64,000 bases of DNA. It comes from Paralvinella palmiformis (Eukaryota; Annelida; Polychaeta; Terebellida; Alvinellidae). Every line of letters begins with the position of its first letter. Position 1 is the first letter of the stretch. Shown here piece by piece: positions 36,790 through 50,020 of this stretch. The stretch lies in contig JAODUP010001186.1 of the NCBI GenBank assembly GCA_025642065.1, positions 216,001 through 280,000 on the forward strand. Direction: 5' to 3'. The translations under genes were made by a program, and so were the position numbers. The notes under the pieces were generated by a model. The model did no database searches and was not told where the DNA came from. It worked only from the letters and a program-made list of their open reading frames with translations.

Positions 36790-38990
36790 AAGGTTTATCT
36801 TAGCCTATTATATCTCTGATCCCATCTGGGAAACTGTTTCTAAGGTGTTTTTTTCCCCATTCTTGGTGATTTCAACCATCATTTGGATACACAGTCTATT
36901 GCTACATCCACATTTAATGACATCTTAGCAACTTTTGACTTAAATCAATACGTTTCTTTCTCCAGATATGTTCATGGTCACTGGATTGATCTCCTCATAA
37001 CCCGGTCTACACCGAATTATATCCACACACTAACTGCCACAGATGTTTTATTAAACCACCTGCACCATGGATGTCACCTGAAATTATCAATTCCAAGGTG
37101 CGTCGCCGTTATTTAGAACGCATACGGAGGAAATCAGGCACACAACTTAACCTATCTAGATATGCCGAACAGTGCTATTTCTGCAATAGACTCATGAATA
37201 AAAGCTAAATCTGGCTTTTATAGAAACATGATCTCCAACAACTCTGACAATTCTCGTCAAATCTGAAACTGTATAAATAGGACTCTCCATAGAAAGGCTT
37301 CTGCTTTTCTTCCCGCTTCGACTAATTCACTCCGCAATTATTTTTCCAAACATTTCAAGGATAAGATCATCCAAATCTATGCTTCTTTCCCAGGATGTGC
37401 TTCTAGTTGTAATATTGATTTTCCAGTTGTACATCACCTTTTGCATAGTGTTTAAACCAACCGCACTTACTGAAGTTTCTATAATTCCCTAATAAGTCCT
37501 GTGAACTTGATGATCTCCTGACATTTCTGGTATAATCTTGTCTTCACACTCTAATTGTTCCGATTACTAAGATAACGAATTCATCACTAATCTCATAAGG
37601 GCCCCCTTCTCGTTTAAACATGCCTGTGTAATCCCTCTTCTTAAGAAACCATCTTTATCAGCCAATGACCTAAACAGTTATACACCTATTTCTAATCTAT
37701 CATTCGTATTAGAAAAAGCAATATCCTGTCGTTTCAACGTTCACTTAAACTGTAATCACCTGTCTAACGTTTTTCAGTCTGCTTACAAACAAATTTCACT
37801 TCTACAGAAACCGCTCTACTAACAGTTCATAACGACATAGCACTAAACATGGACGCAGGCAGGGTCACAGAACTAACACTTTTAAATTTATCTGAAGCTT
37901 TTGACACCATTGATTATTCTGTTCATCTAGATCACCTCTCTGATTGGAATGGCATATCGGGCACAACATTTTCCCGGATCCGCTCATTCTTAATAAATAG
38001 GTTTCAATCAATAAAAATAAGAAAATATTAAGTCAGCACCTTTGTTCTGACTAGCAGGATCCACTCAAAGGCGCTGTACAAATAAAATGTAATATAATAA
38101 TACCCCAAACAACATGTCTGTAAAAAAGCTGTACGTTATTTAAAAGATAATAATTATTTATCCGTGAAAACAGCGTTGAACAGGTGTGCTTTTGTAACAG
38201 ATTTAAAATGCCCAATATTTGCCGGCTACCTATTCCACAAAGTGGGGGGGCTGCAACACTAAACGCACAATTACCATATGACTTGAGCGAGACAGTGCAC
38301 CTGCAATAGTATCTGACTGGATTACCTATATGCAGATGACACTCGAGTATACATATGTTTACCTACAGCAGACACTGATTTTCCCTTTAAACAACCTGGT
38401 CACTGTCTCAGTGATATTCCTGGCTGGGTGACAAACAATAAACTTAGGCTTAATGCCAACAAAATTTATTTCATCATTATAGGTACATCCAGACAACGAA
38501 ACAAACTTACTCATTTCTTCCCTACGAACATCCTTAGTCATAGCATCACACCATCAGACACTATAGCCTACATAATTTTGGTGTAACATTTGATAACGAC
38601 TTTAATTTAAGAAAACATATTTCTCTGACTTGTCGCTGCTGTTTTCTCATATTCGTGACCTTCGGCCTATACCGCTCTGTTTTTCTCTTTCAGTCACCAA
38701 AACCATTGCTACAGCACTTATTACTAGTAGGCTTGATCACTACAGCTCTCTTCTTTATAACATTGCATATAAGGATATTCTAAAACTTCGGTATGTTCAG
38801 AACTGCTTAGCTAGGGTTGTCACACGGTCTCCTCGGTTTTCACATTCCGTCCGTCTTCTGAAATCTCTTCACTGGCTCCCTTCAATCTCGCATCATTTTC
38901 AAACTCTGCACTATTGCCTATCAACCTCTTTCTTCTGGAGAACTTTCATATGTTTTTCCATGCTTTCTTTACCGTGCAAGCACAAGAAAA
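36790..38990 (+). mobile_element. CR1-like LINE, longest copy, interrupted
   Basis: Begins in the endonuclease (ILGDFNHHLDTQSI, then FSRYVHGHWIDLLITRSTPN, 36865-37020). Reverse transcriptase follows: TELTLLNLSEAFDTIDYSVH (37864-37930), then after a break DYLYADDTRVYI near 38325-38360, the intact catalytic YADD. The C-terminal frame 38630-38950 has ITSRLDHYSSLLYNIAYKDI and QNCLARVVTRSPRFSHSVRL. Stops split it into many frames. 38040-38320 is foreign sequence between RT motifs. The 3' end runs into the anomalous sequence at 38985. Same family as 16260-17800 and 41455-42270. Confidence 0.85.
38040..38320. repeat. Insertion inside the LINE
   Basis: Between LINE motifs the sequence turns non-homologous (GGCGCTGTACAAATAAAATG ... 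ACCCCAAACAACATG) before LINE sequence resumes near 38325. It contains a GGGGGGG run. Probably another 3' element end; not identified. Confidence 0.4.
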
Positions 38991-39405
38991 GCTGGTTTTT
39001 TTTTGGTTTTAACCGGTTTTTGTCCCAATTTAAAACCCCTTTTTCCGGGAATTTTTTTTTTCAAATTGGTTTTTTTTTAATTCCTTTAAAATGAAAAAAA
39101 AAGCAAGGGTTTTTTTGTTACCTTTTCTTTTTTTCAAACTTGTTTTTTCCCGTTACTACTGAAAAAATTTTTTAAAAACTTTAATTTCCCACTTTATTTA
39201 CCCTTTTAAAGGGGGCGCCCCCGGGCCCCTTTCCCTTCCACGGTTGGGGCCTAAAACATTAAAATTAATTTTTTTAAAAAAAATTTTTGGTATTTAAAAA
39301 GAAATTGAAAAATTTGTGGGGAATTTAAATTTTTTTAAACTTTGGAAATTAATTCCCAAAAATTTTAAACAAAATAAAATACAAATTTTTTTTGGGGCTT
39401 TAAAA
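38985..39405. other. Homopolymer-rich, probably low-quality sequence
   Basis: The LINE 3' end can still be traced at the left (GGTTTTAACC), but bases dissolve into long T and A runs, doubled G/C runs and GGGGGCGCCCCCGGGCCCC. This texture appears nowhere else in the window and looks like a poor consensus, not biology. Confidence 0.7.
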
Positions 39406-39599
39406 ATGCTCATATTATTGATGTAAATTGTTTTATAAATATCATTAATAACTAATATGTATGGCAAAATATTTATATAAGTACATTTTTAACAGCTACG
39501 ATAACTAGTGAGGTATGAATTTACACAGAGTATGGATTTTTCCTTGATGCCAAATGAAATTTATAAACCCTTCAGTAGTATTGGTTGATCAATTAGATC

Positions 39600-40690
39600 A
39601 GAAATTGGCAATTAATCAAGCGTAATTAATGCAATCGTTGATTCATCACCACGAGCAAAGTCACTGTACACTTTCCAAGAGAGAGGTTTCTGTTGAATGA
39701 CCTCTACGATGAAAGATGAACTCGTTTGGTCATTGTGCTTTAAGTGGTCTTTTATACGGCTTGATCCTTTCAATAAGTTTGGAGATGAAAAGAACGTTTG
39801 AAATACAAAAATAAAATATAAATCGATCATTCTTAATATCCTTATCTGACCCATATCTCTGAAGCAGAGGAATTATGGTTGTTCATCACTGACTCATCCT
39901 TTAGCTTATTGGTAATGGTTTTATCCGTGGCAGACGTTGATCCACGCATTTCTTCAAACCTTCAAGTGGATAGTCCATTTAAGTTGCATTACTTGTTCGG
40001 AGATTTAGTGATTATCTCCTAGACGTGAACTTCAGAAGTTGGTCGCACCATTTCGAGCATTATTTCCAATTAAACAGGTGTTATTTAGAGAATCAGAAAT
40101 GACCTGAGTCCTGATGATTGCTATTTTCCTCATAAGAAAATTACGGAACTCGTCCGCTATGACTTCAAAAAAGGTACAATTGGAAGATTTACCTTTGAGT
40201 TACATCTTATTTAACTTGAAGAGTTTCCTTTGATCTTTCAACATTCCTCCAATATTTGTGGAATAGAAACACTTCTTCTCATCCAATAGTAGTGTATCGT
40301 TGTTGTATTTTTACTGAGCATGGTGATTAATGAAACTTTGACACCCACGTTATAGGCTTCTACCGGCTTGTCAACTGATTTCTCAAATTCACACAAGATT
40401 TGAGGAAACTCTACATCCTCCATATTCTTTTATGTGTATGCCACGATATTTTCTCTATGTGATCGTTCTTCGCATACAATCGAGCTTATACCTATTAATG
40501 ACGAACTATACAGCCAGATAATCGCCGAAGGATTTAGCTTTGTTGTTACCGAGACAGCGGTTAAGTACAGCACAAACTCCTACTAGGATAGAACTCGATA
40601 CTCTAGAAGTGACCAAATCCAGTAGGTGGCCTCCATTGTGGGTTGCGCCATCGACATGCTAATATTTCATGAGAGCCATGTGAGATAACG
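39600..40690 (-). mobile_element. Degenerate LINE fragment, relative of 25420-26870
   Basis: Minus reading: the endonuclease-RT linker appears as SVDKPVEAYNVGVKVSLI (compare AVDDLVEAYNSGVKFLIN at 26.6 kb). Nucleotide similarity continues through TAATGGTTGTAATTTTCCTC-like stretches. Near 39780-39620, HLKHNDQTSS and SWKVYSDFARGDEST fit the RT segment before the first catalytic Asp. No long frame survives. Confidence 0.65.
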
Positions 40691-40814
40691 AACTCCGTAT
40701 ATAGCAAATAGGATAACAATATGGGTTGTGGTGCACGAACCTAGTAAACACGTGCGTCATAAGAATATTTCATATAACTGGGGCACAGTCAACCCATAAC
40801 ACGGGTATGAAAAA

Positions 40815-40900
40815 GGGGGCGCCTCGGTGGTCTAGCGGTAGCGTGCAGGACCACAAATCACTATCACCCGTGTTCGAATCTCGGCGTGGGGATATCTGAA
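40815..40900 (+). mobile_element. tRNA-derived SINE
   Basis: Box A TGGTCTAGCGGTAGCG (40828-40843) and box B GTGTTCGAATCTCGG (40870-40884) with the tail GGGGATATCTGAAGG. Near-identical head to the SINE at 18358-18475 on the other strand. The acceptor stem does not close cleanly, so not a functional tRNA gene. Confidence 0.78.
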
Positions 40901-41414
40901 GGTTGTTTTATCTTTGACTTCGCTTCATTACTTCATTACTCAATTAGCTATGAATTCACACTTATAAGTTCTCTTATAATGTCAACATTTCTTTCTGCTG
41001 TTGAGAGATAGACTATTATCATATGCATCAATATATTTACTCTATGTACATTTTTCGCCCAAGAAACTTAACTAACAACGACAAATTTAGTAACTGATTT
41101 AGACAAGATAATACACCTATTGATGGGACCAATTTATATTAGTAATCTTCTCTTGATTTATCCGGTGGGTGTTACACCAAATTATGTTAGAACTTGGTAA
41201 TAAATTTAAAAGGTATGGAATATTGTTATTTTAAAACTTTACGTGGCTCATATTCATATTCCTATTATATAAAAAGAACATATGCGAAAACTCTGTACCA
41301 TGTTAATTCTTAAATTACATTCGCAAAATCTTAATTTTAGAGAAACATTTCCAATTCTACAACAAGTTATGCCGCATAACATATTCCACAAATGACGTAA
41401 AACATATATTCAAG

Positions 41415-41415
<1 letters not shown>
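40900..41415. other. Intergenic AT-rich DNA
   Basis: No gene or repeat recognised. Confidence 0.45.
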
Positions 41416-41417
<2 letters not shown>

Positions 41418-41465
<48 letters not shown>

Positions 41466-41495
41466 CTTATCTACAGCAGACACAGATCTTTCCTT

Positions 41496-41536
<41 letters not shown>
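41418..41536. repeat. Two (TA)n arrays flanking a LINE scrap
   Basis: TA arrays at 41418-41462 and 41497-41536 enclose a 34-bp LINE piece in plus orientation. Confidence 0.9.
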
Positions 41537-42270
41537 TTGTGCGTCATCTGCATATAAATGATGGTCTAATTTGTGGCTGTGAAATAAGAGAACTTAGTGG
41601 TGTAGTATACAGAGTGGTATACAGAGTAAACAGGAGCGTTCCAAGAGCAGAGCCTTGGGAAACACCGAAAAAACATGGGAGAACTGACTCTCAAGAAAGC
41701 TTATTATTGTTATTGATTGAGAACTAATTGCTCGGAATGACCTGATCCAAGTCAATGCTATGCCCGATATCCCATACCAATCACAGAGGCGAAGAAAAAA
41801 GAATAATCATTGATATCAAAAGATGCAGATAAATCTATTAGTGTTAGTGTTGTGACCTTCCCTGTGCCCCTGTTTAGTGACATGTCGCAGTGACCTTTTT
41901 GTAGAGCGGTATATGTAGAGTGAAATTGTTTGTAACCAGACTGGAGAAAAAAAAAACATTAGACAAGTGAGAACAGTTTATGTGAACTTTCAAATGACTA
42001 GATGTGACCTGTTCTAATACTTACGATATGAAAGATAGATTAGAAATAGGTCTATAGCGGATTAGGTCATTGGCTGGTAAAAATGGTTATTTAAGAACAA
42101 GGTTTATGTGATTGTGTTTAAAATGAGAAGGGAACACCCTACAGCTTAGTGATCAACGTATTGTTTTAGTTATTGGAGCAGTGAGTGTGCGAAGAAAAGA
42201 GTTTAGCATAAATGTAAGAAGATCATCAAATACCCAGGACTTATTAGGGGGATGATAAAATGATTTACAT
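41455..42270 (-). mobile_element. CR1-like LINE fragment with an inverted end
   Basis: 42270-41540 on minus is LINE reverse transcriptase of the 16.3-kb family: matches to SLPANDLIRYRPISNLSF near 42070, an LSASFDI-like region near 41830, and a GVSQGSALG-like region near 41660, ending exactly at the YADD codons (TATATGCAGATGACGC, 41548-41533). Beyond a TA array, 41461-41497 carries the next LINE segment (CTACAGCAGACACAGAT) in the opposite orientation. The break at the catalytic motif with inversion is described under findings. Confidence 0.75.
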
Positions 42271-42284
42271 GGGTAGCTAAAGGA

Positions 42285-43920
<1,636 letters not shown>

Positions 43921-43949
43921 ACAGAAGTTATTAACGTCTTTCTCCACGA

Positions 43950-44150
<201 letters not shown>

Positions 44151-44306
44151 CCTTACTATATATGGATACGATTTAATTACATCAAATTTATTTTTTAAAT
44201 AAAGGAAATCAAATATTGACAAATAAATTTAAGAAATGTTTTAATAACTAAAGAAGGATATACCCTACTTCATTTAGAAAATGAAAGGTAAAACCTGATT
44301 TAAATG

Positions 44307-44309
<3 letters not shown>

Positions 44310-44367
<58 letters not shown>
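44310..44367. repeat. (TA)n microsatellite at the SINE 3' end
   Basis: About 29 TA units abutting the 3' end of the SINE at 44368. Confidence 0.95.
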
Positions 44368-44370
<3 letters not shown>

Positions 44371-44614
44371 GCATGTTTATATAGCGCCAGAACCAGGTAA
44401 CCCTGTTCTGAGGCGCTATACAGTATTATTATCCCTGACTCAGACCTGTTTCCAACCAGCACACATCTCAACTCCCAAGGGAGCATACAACGCATGCTGC
44501 CATTATAGGGGCAAAGCGTTACTCAAGCACATAGCCATCGCGTCCTGTCAGGTACTCATTTTATGGAGATTGAACCTGCGACCCTTCGGTTACGAGTGCT
44601 ACGCTCTAACTAAC
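44368..44614 (-). mobile_element. tRNA-derived SINE between two TA arrays
   Basis: On minus, TAGTTAGAGCGTAGCACTCG (box A region) and GCAGGTTCAATCTCC (box B) at about 44600-44563 form a tRNA-like head. A body of about 190 bp follows, ending GGCGCTATATAAACATGCAT and then a TA tail. The head also abuts a TA array (44624-44692). Confidence 0.72.
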
Positions 44615-44620
44615 TCCACT

Positions 44621-44623
<3 letters not shown>

Positions 44624-44692
<69 letters not shown>
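44624..44692. repeat. (TA)n microsatellite
   Basis: About 34 TA units between the SINE head and the LINE 3' end at 44700. Confidence 0.95.
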
Positions 44693-44696
<4 letters not shown>

Positions 44697-44699
44697 TGT

Positions 44700-45070
44700 T
44701 GATCTATACGGGACTGAACACATAAGAATATTTAAGAAGTGCAATAACATTTTCAAAGTAAACAAATATAATTGACGTAAATAAATATAATTGACGTAAA
44801 CAAATATAACTGACCCCAAAATCCAATGTTTAGATAGATAACGGGCTTGGAATACCTATCAATATTAACTAAATACATAAAGTGATATGTATTATATATG
44901 TTATATTAGTTATCGAGATAAAGGTTGATATATTATAAATAGGCTAATTTAAATAAATGGGTTTTAAAAAGCATACAAAATATTACTCTACTTGGTGCAA
45001 GTATAATATCATTTGACAACTTATTCCACAGTCTGGTAGCTGATGCTAAGAAATATTTATCTCATACGTG
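44700..45070 (-). mobile_element. LINE 3' end with 19-bp tandem repeats and a TA tail
   Basis: Minus reading starts near AGCTACCAGACTGTGGAATA (the LWN region of LINE ORF2) and AAACCCATTTATTTAAATTA. About three 19-bp units resembling TACGTCAATTATATTTGTT (44815-44755) follow, then AATGTTATTGCACTTCTTAA and the TA array. The same order is found on plus at 49505-49795. Confidence 0.7.
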
Positions 45071-45071
45071 A

Positions 45072-45680
45072 GGACAGATTTTAGCGAGCGGAGCATCACA
45101 TTGTAGATGTCACTTACGAACACGACAACATTCTGCTACGGAATCTCGAGGCCCTTCAGCTAGTCATCCAATACATTCAACATCTTTTCGCTGATGCCGC
45201 CATCTCAGATGGGCACGTCCAGGATTCTGGTCTTTGCGGCTGTTGGTATGCTCTCGAGGCAGAGAACGAGGATGGCCAGTCGCTTTCGGGTCGTTACTTC
45301 CATCTATTGTAATAGATAACGTACCAGTTTTACATCGCTCGATAATTGGCCTTTGTAGCCTCTATGACGAGATAATTCTTTATGATCTGCGTTATCTTCG
45401 TCCGCTTGCATTGGAATGATTTGGCAATGTTTCTGTCTGGTAACATTACCTTTACCAAGTCGGAGAAGTGGTCGGCTAAGAACAGCGAAAGCTTATAATG
45501 CTCGGCTACAAACTGTGCGAAGAGAGCCTCCGCCTTCGTGACGGCGGAGGACGAACTGCGGTTTCACGGAGAAGAACGATGCCATTGGTAAGTGTGTGTT
45601 TTAGCCTTGACCTGATTTGTTTGGTGTAGTGCGGTTGCCAGGCGCGTATTCACATCGTAGACGCTCGATGCAGCTACTTT
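45072..45680 (-). pseudogene. hAT-like transposase-derived relic
   Basis: Minus frames read SSSAVTKAEALFAQFVAEHY, FLADHFSDLVKVMLPDRNIA and SFQCKRTKITQII, then ITIDGSNDPK in one frame and KTRILDVPI / VVVFVSDIYNVM in another. This order (AExxFxxFxxEHNL, CxRTK, DGSND, RILDxP, SDNxNVM) is familiar to me from a very common invertebrate family of BED/hAT-like transposase-related proteins. Frameshifts and stops show it is dead. It is cut at 45071 exactly where the LINE 3' end begins, so the C-terminal half is missing. Confidence 0.65.
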
Positions 45681-45699
45681 TACATGGCGAGCGTATATG

Positions 45700-46400
45700 G
45701 TACAACGAGTTGTGGATGCACTGATTACTACTTTGAATTTGCTAACCCATTACTGTTGAAACTTGACTTACACTTTGAGGTTCGTTTTCTGTCTGTTTCC
45801 CGGTTGAGGCAAACGTTGATTATGATCCATGATGTATCTGTCCGTGATATATATATAAATGTCAATTGTCAAACTCCAAAATAGTTGACCGTTTTCACAT
45901 TTCAATAACCACAAATTTCTAGATATAATTTCAATACGTCTTTCTAGGCAAATATTGGTGATCGATGCTCTGTCGCGAAACTTGATTGAGATCAAACAAG
46001 TAGAAAACCGTATTTTTTTTAAATACGCCCGTAGTCGTAATTTTATTAATAAAACCGTAGTGACTACGGATAAAGCTTAGTAGTTAACAGGTGTGCCTCC
46101 TAAGCTTCAGAAGCAAATTCAACAGACAAGCTCAACCAATCATTAAAAAGATCAATTGGTTTTAGTTACCAACGGATCAAAACATCTTGCATAATTACAA
46201 TAGTGGGATTTTATCTAATTTAAAGGTTTCCACCAACAGCATAATACCTCAAATTTTGGATTATGTTGATCGGTGCAAATTGTTTGCATGCTATTAATAT
46301 TTCTAAGATCCATACTATTCTAACAACTATTTTTCATGTGTATCTAAGTCGATGTAAACATTCGTGAACCACCATACTGTATTCAGAGAAAAACCTAATT
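45700..46400. other. Intergenic DNA
   Basis: No gene recognised. Confidence 0.4.
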
Positions 46401-46408
46401 TTACCGGG

Positions 46409-46455
46409 TTTAACCCTGATTAAACTAGGAAAGCCGAGATTTAATCAGGGTTTAA
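46409..46455. repeat. Near-perfect 16-bp inverted repeat (hairpin)
   Basis: TTTAACCCTGATTAAA (46409-46424) and TTTAATCAGGGTTTAA (46440-46455) pair with one mismatch around a 15-base loop. It may mark the terminal region of the DNA transposon relic that follows. Confidence 0.7.
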
Positions 46456-46544
46456 TCAGTTTACTTCGGGTTAATCTCTCACCCCTGTTGAATTTGGGAT
46501 GTGTAAATAGACCACACATATACGATTTTAGTGAATAATGTGGT

Positions 46545-46985
46545 GCTGTAAACTGAGCGAGTCGCTAAGTTAATCGCTAAAATTAACAAAGTAAAGAGTG
46601 ATGTGATTGAGGAGATGGAAAATGTACTCTTAGTGTGGATAATGGAGAAAGAAATGGCAGGAGATAACGTTACTGAAGCGTTAATTTATTAGAAGAGCAA
46701 ACATCAGTGTTGATTACCCTCAGGCTAAGGTTATTAGTGGAGGTGGTAGCGCTATGTCGGTTTTTAAGAGTATAAAGGGGTAATTTACCGGTTTCCAAAG
46801 AAGGAATATATACACAGTGTTGTAAGACAAGCTGGAGCTACTAGTACAGCTAAGGATCCTGATAAGCAACACCATAACGTTGTACAGAATGGAGGCTTTG
46901 TTTCGCAGCAAATGTTTAACTGCGACAAAAGCGGGCTCTTCTGAAATAATTGTGCCTCGCCTCACAGATATTACAAGAAAGGATG
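46545..46985 (+). pseudogene. Tigger/pogo-like transposase N-terminal relic
   Basis: Across frame changes the plus strand reads EEMENVLLVWIMEKEMAGDN with VTEALI, then RFPKKEYIHSVVRQAGATS and VSQQMFNCDKSGLF. These match the CENP-B/pogo helix-turn-helix (LxxWxxxxxxxGxxVSEAxI), the IHSVVRxGEA region, and the start of the DDE domain (FNCDETGLFW), whose first catalytic Asp (NCDKSG) is present. The rest of the DDE domain is not found. Confidence 0.65.
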
Positions 46986-47291
46986 ATTCCTCTGCTCCCA
47001 TCTCTTGTCAATAATTGTCCCCTGCTCCCTCTCTTTCCTGTGGCTCCTATCCTGCATATTCAATAACACTAAGGTAAAGTAAAGAATATAGTTTTTTTAT
47101 TGTTGTACTAATATATTATTTTGTATTACACGTCTTAATGGTATTCTTAATGATATTTACAATATTAATATATATTTGTTATTGTTAACTATATTTCAGA
47201 TCATGAAACGGATTAACCTTGTTTAAATGTAGTTCAATTAATGCTATATATAACGAGGTTCTCAACCAATTAGATTAGTTATAGCTTATCC

Positions 47292-47295
<4 letters not shown>

Positions 47296-47387
<92 letters not shown>
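47296..47387. repeat. (TA)n(GA)n microsatellite
   Basis: About 26 TA units followed by about 19 GA units. Confidence 0.97.
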
Positions 47388-47389
<2 letters not shown>

Positions 47390-47390
<1 letters not shown>

Positions 47391-48635
47391 CTGACTGTCG
47401 CTTGGAAATGTTCAGTAAACAAAGCTATTTCCTTAAGCCATCTAGAAATTCATTATAAAATAAATAGTGAAATATATAAATGAATCATTCCTCTTTTATA
47501 ATTAAATACACACTAGTGTCACACCTACTATGATTTCTTTTCGATCTATTATTTCATCGTGTTATATCTTGGCCACCAAAGCCACCCAAAATTTTAGACT
47601 TAAAGCTCTAAAAAATAGCCAATTCGCCAAATATTAGTAAATATATTATCACACAACAATTTTAGCACGCACGGGATCACACAGCTTTAAACAGTACGGC
47701 TAGCCATACTTCAAATTCTACAATTTATACACAGGTAGGTTATGGCATGTTGTTTGCGATAAAAAATCTTAAATATTAGCTTCGCAATCACAAGCAGTGA
47801 AATGTGCTGCAAGAAAATAAATTGCAATCATACACTAACTTTTGTGATATAGATACCCTTTGTTTAGATTGCTATAATGCTTTGGTGTATCATATAATAT
47901 TCCGGTAATCCATTATGTTTGTGATCAAGAAAAGTCCATCACAACCAGCATATTGAAGCACAATAATCTCTGGGAATATATCTAAGCTTATGCATCGATG
48001 CTTCGATTTCAAATAGTACAAGTTAATGTAATTGCATACCCATCAATTTGTCTTCAATAAAAGTATTTGTAAACATAATATTTTTACAAAAGGTAATAAA
48101 AATTATTTGAAAAAAAAGATAAGTTTAGTTTTATGCAATTTGTATAAGTATAATTATAGTTATTTTTAACTATATTTCCGCAAAAATAGTTTTTATATTC
48201 ATGATTTTAATATATCAGAAGAGGATAATGCTATCGTTGTGATAAAGGTATCCAAACGGAACCAACACTTACTCTGGATTGTAACACACTTGATACTTCT
48301 ATCTACACAATAGAAAATAAATAGGAAACATGATTCATGTTGTTGCGTATGTAAGATAAAATACGAGAGAAGGAATGAAAAATGTGATTACTTATGATTG
48401 ATAATGAAGAATACGAGAGGACGCTATCAGATTTCAAAAACATTCTAAGAACAGCAGTTTTTAGTCTCCCTCGTTATACCATAAGCAAGTTAGAGTCTGT
48501 TGTTCTCAATAGAACTGTAGTCAGCTACTCGTGAAGTATATATATATCATACAAGTTTAAAGGGCTTTCTTCGTGGAGACACAAAAGCGTTCTCCTGTAC
48601 TGGGATAATTTGATCTTTGACCGATATAACTAAGG
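47390..48635. other. Intergenic AT-rich DNA
   Basis: No gene or recognised repeat in about 1.2 kb. Confidence 0.5.
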
Positions 48636-48640
48636 GCTTA

Positions 48641-48680
<40 letters not shown>

Positions 48681-48809
48681 CGAATTTTAATGAATAAATA
48701 TCAGAGTCCTAGTCAAAGTCCCAACCAATATCATATTAATCGCCGTTTAAAACGTTTTTTGTCAGAATCCTTTGCGAACACACACAAACAAATAAACACA
48801 CACACATTC

Positions 48810-48885
<76 letters not shown>
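48641..48885. repeat. (AAT)n and (TA)n microsatellites
   Basis: About 12 AAT units at 48641-48678 and about 35 TA units at 48816-48885. Confidence 0.95.
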
Positions 48886-48886
<1 letters not shown>

Positions 48887-48889
48887 CTC

Positions 48890-49420
48890 CGTAATCTATT
48901 AAGAGCTTTATCTAGTAGGATTATGAGGATCTTGAAGTAAGTCCGTTGACTTACCGGTAGCCTTTAGGAGGTTTTAAGGACGGGAGTAATAGGTTCGTAT
49001 TTGTGGGATTGGGCACCAAATATGCTGCCGTGCTTATAAATGCTCGAGTTTATTACATATAATATAGAATTACAATAGTCAAGGCGAGTTGTAACAGACC
49101 TGTATTAATATACCGACTATACCAGGCCATATTTCTTGGTGACCATTTCGAATTGTAAATAAGCTAACTGATATAAACTCTTGATATGAATATCCATCTC
49201 CGTTCTTAAGATCACTTTGCCTACTCATCAGATTCTGACTGATGGACTAGAGCACCTACTTTCATGCACGTGTTTTGGGTTTGAGACGGGATGGAGCAAA
49301 TATTATCGTTTCAATTTTGCTATCATTCATCTCTAACCTCTTCTTGATATAAGAAAGACAGGTTCTTGGATCTCTACCGCCTTAATGATACTAGCTAGTC
49401 CAGTATGTAAATGCTTCATA
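48890..49420. other. Possible decayed LINE or intergenic DNA
   Basis: Slightly GC-richer with no frame I can identify; resembles LINE coding density but no motif is convincing. Confidence 0.3.
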
Positions 49421-49423
49421 AAT

Positions 49424-49475
49424 ATGTGTATGTGTGTGTGGGGGGTGTATGTGTATGTGGGTGCGTGAGTGCGTG

Positions 49476-49509
<34 letters not shown>
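49424..49509. repeat. (TG)n(TA)n microsatellite
   Basis: Impure TG followed by about 17 TA units, directly abutting a LINE 3' end. Confidence 0.95.
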
Positions 49510-49510
<1 letters not shown>

Positions 49511-49727
49511 CCCATTTATTTAAATTAGCCTATTTATAATATATCAACCTTTACATTGGATTTTGCGGTCAGTTATATTTATTTATGCCAATTATATTTG
49601 TTTACGTCAATTTTATTTATTTACGTCAGTTATATTTGTTTACGTCAGTTATATTTGTTTACTTTGAAAATGTTATTGCACTTCTTAAATCTTCTTATTT
49701 CAGTTATAGATTCAAAGTTACATATAT

Positions 49728-49795
<68 letters not shown>
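49505..49795 (+). mobile_element. LINE 3' end with 19-bp tandem repeats and a TA tail
   Basis: Starts CCCATTTATTTAAATTAGCC straight after a TA array. It carries about five variants of a 19-bp unit (TTATATTTGTTTACGTCAG type, 49570-49665), then AAATGTTATTGCACTTCTTA and a (TA)n array at 49731-49795. Mirror of 44700-45070. Confidence 0.7.
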
Positions 49796-49796
<1 letters not shown>

Positions 49797-49957
49797 TATG
49801 ACACATTTTAAAATGAAACATTTATTGGTCGACAATAGAATTGTACGGACGCCTGTGATCTATTAATCAATCTACAAAGTCTGAACCAATTACAATAGCT
49901 GAAATGTGAACATAAGATTAGCGTTAACCTTTGAGTACTAATGAGGTAATTTTAGGG

Positions 49958-49962
<5 letters not shown>

Positions 49963-50013
<51 letters not shown>
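49963..50013. repeat. (TA)n microsatellite
   Basis: About 25 TA units. Confidence 0.95.

Positions 50014-50020
<7 letters not shown>

Noticed and set aside
40815..40900. Functional tRNA gene.
   Set aside because: Box A and B are present, but the acceptor stem does not close and close relatives with non-tRNA tails occur elsewhere (18358), so it is a SINE head.
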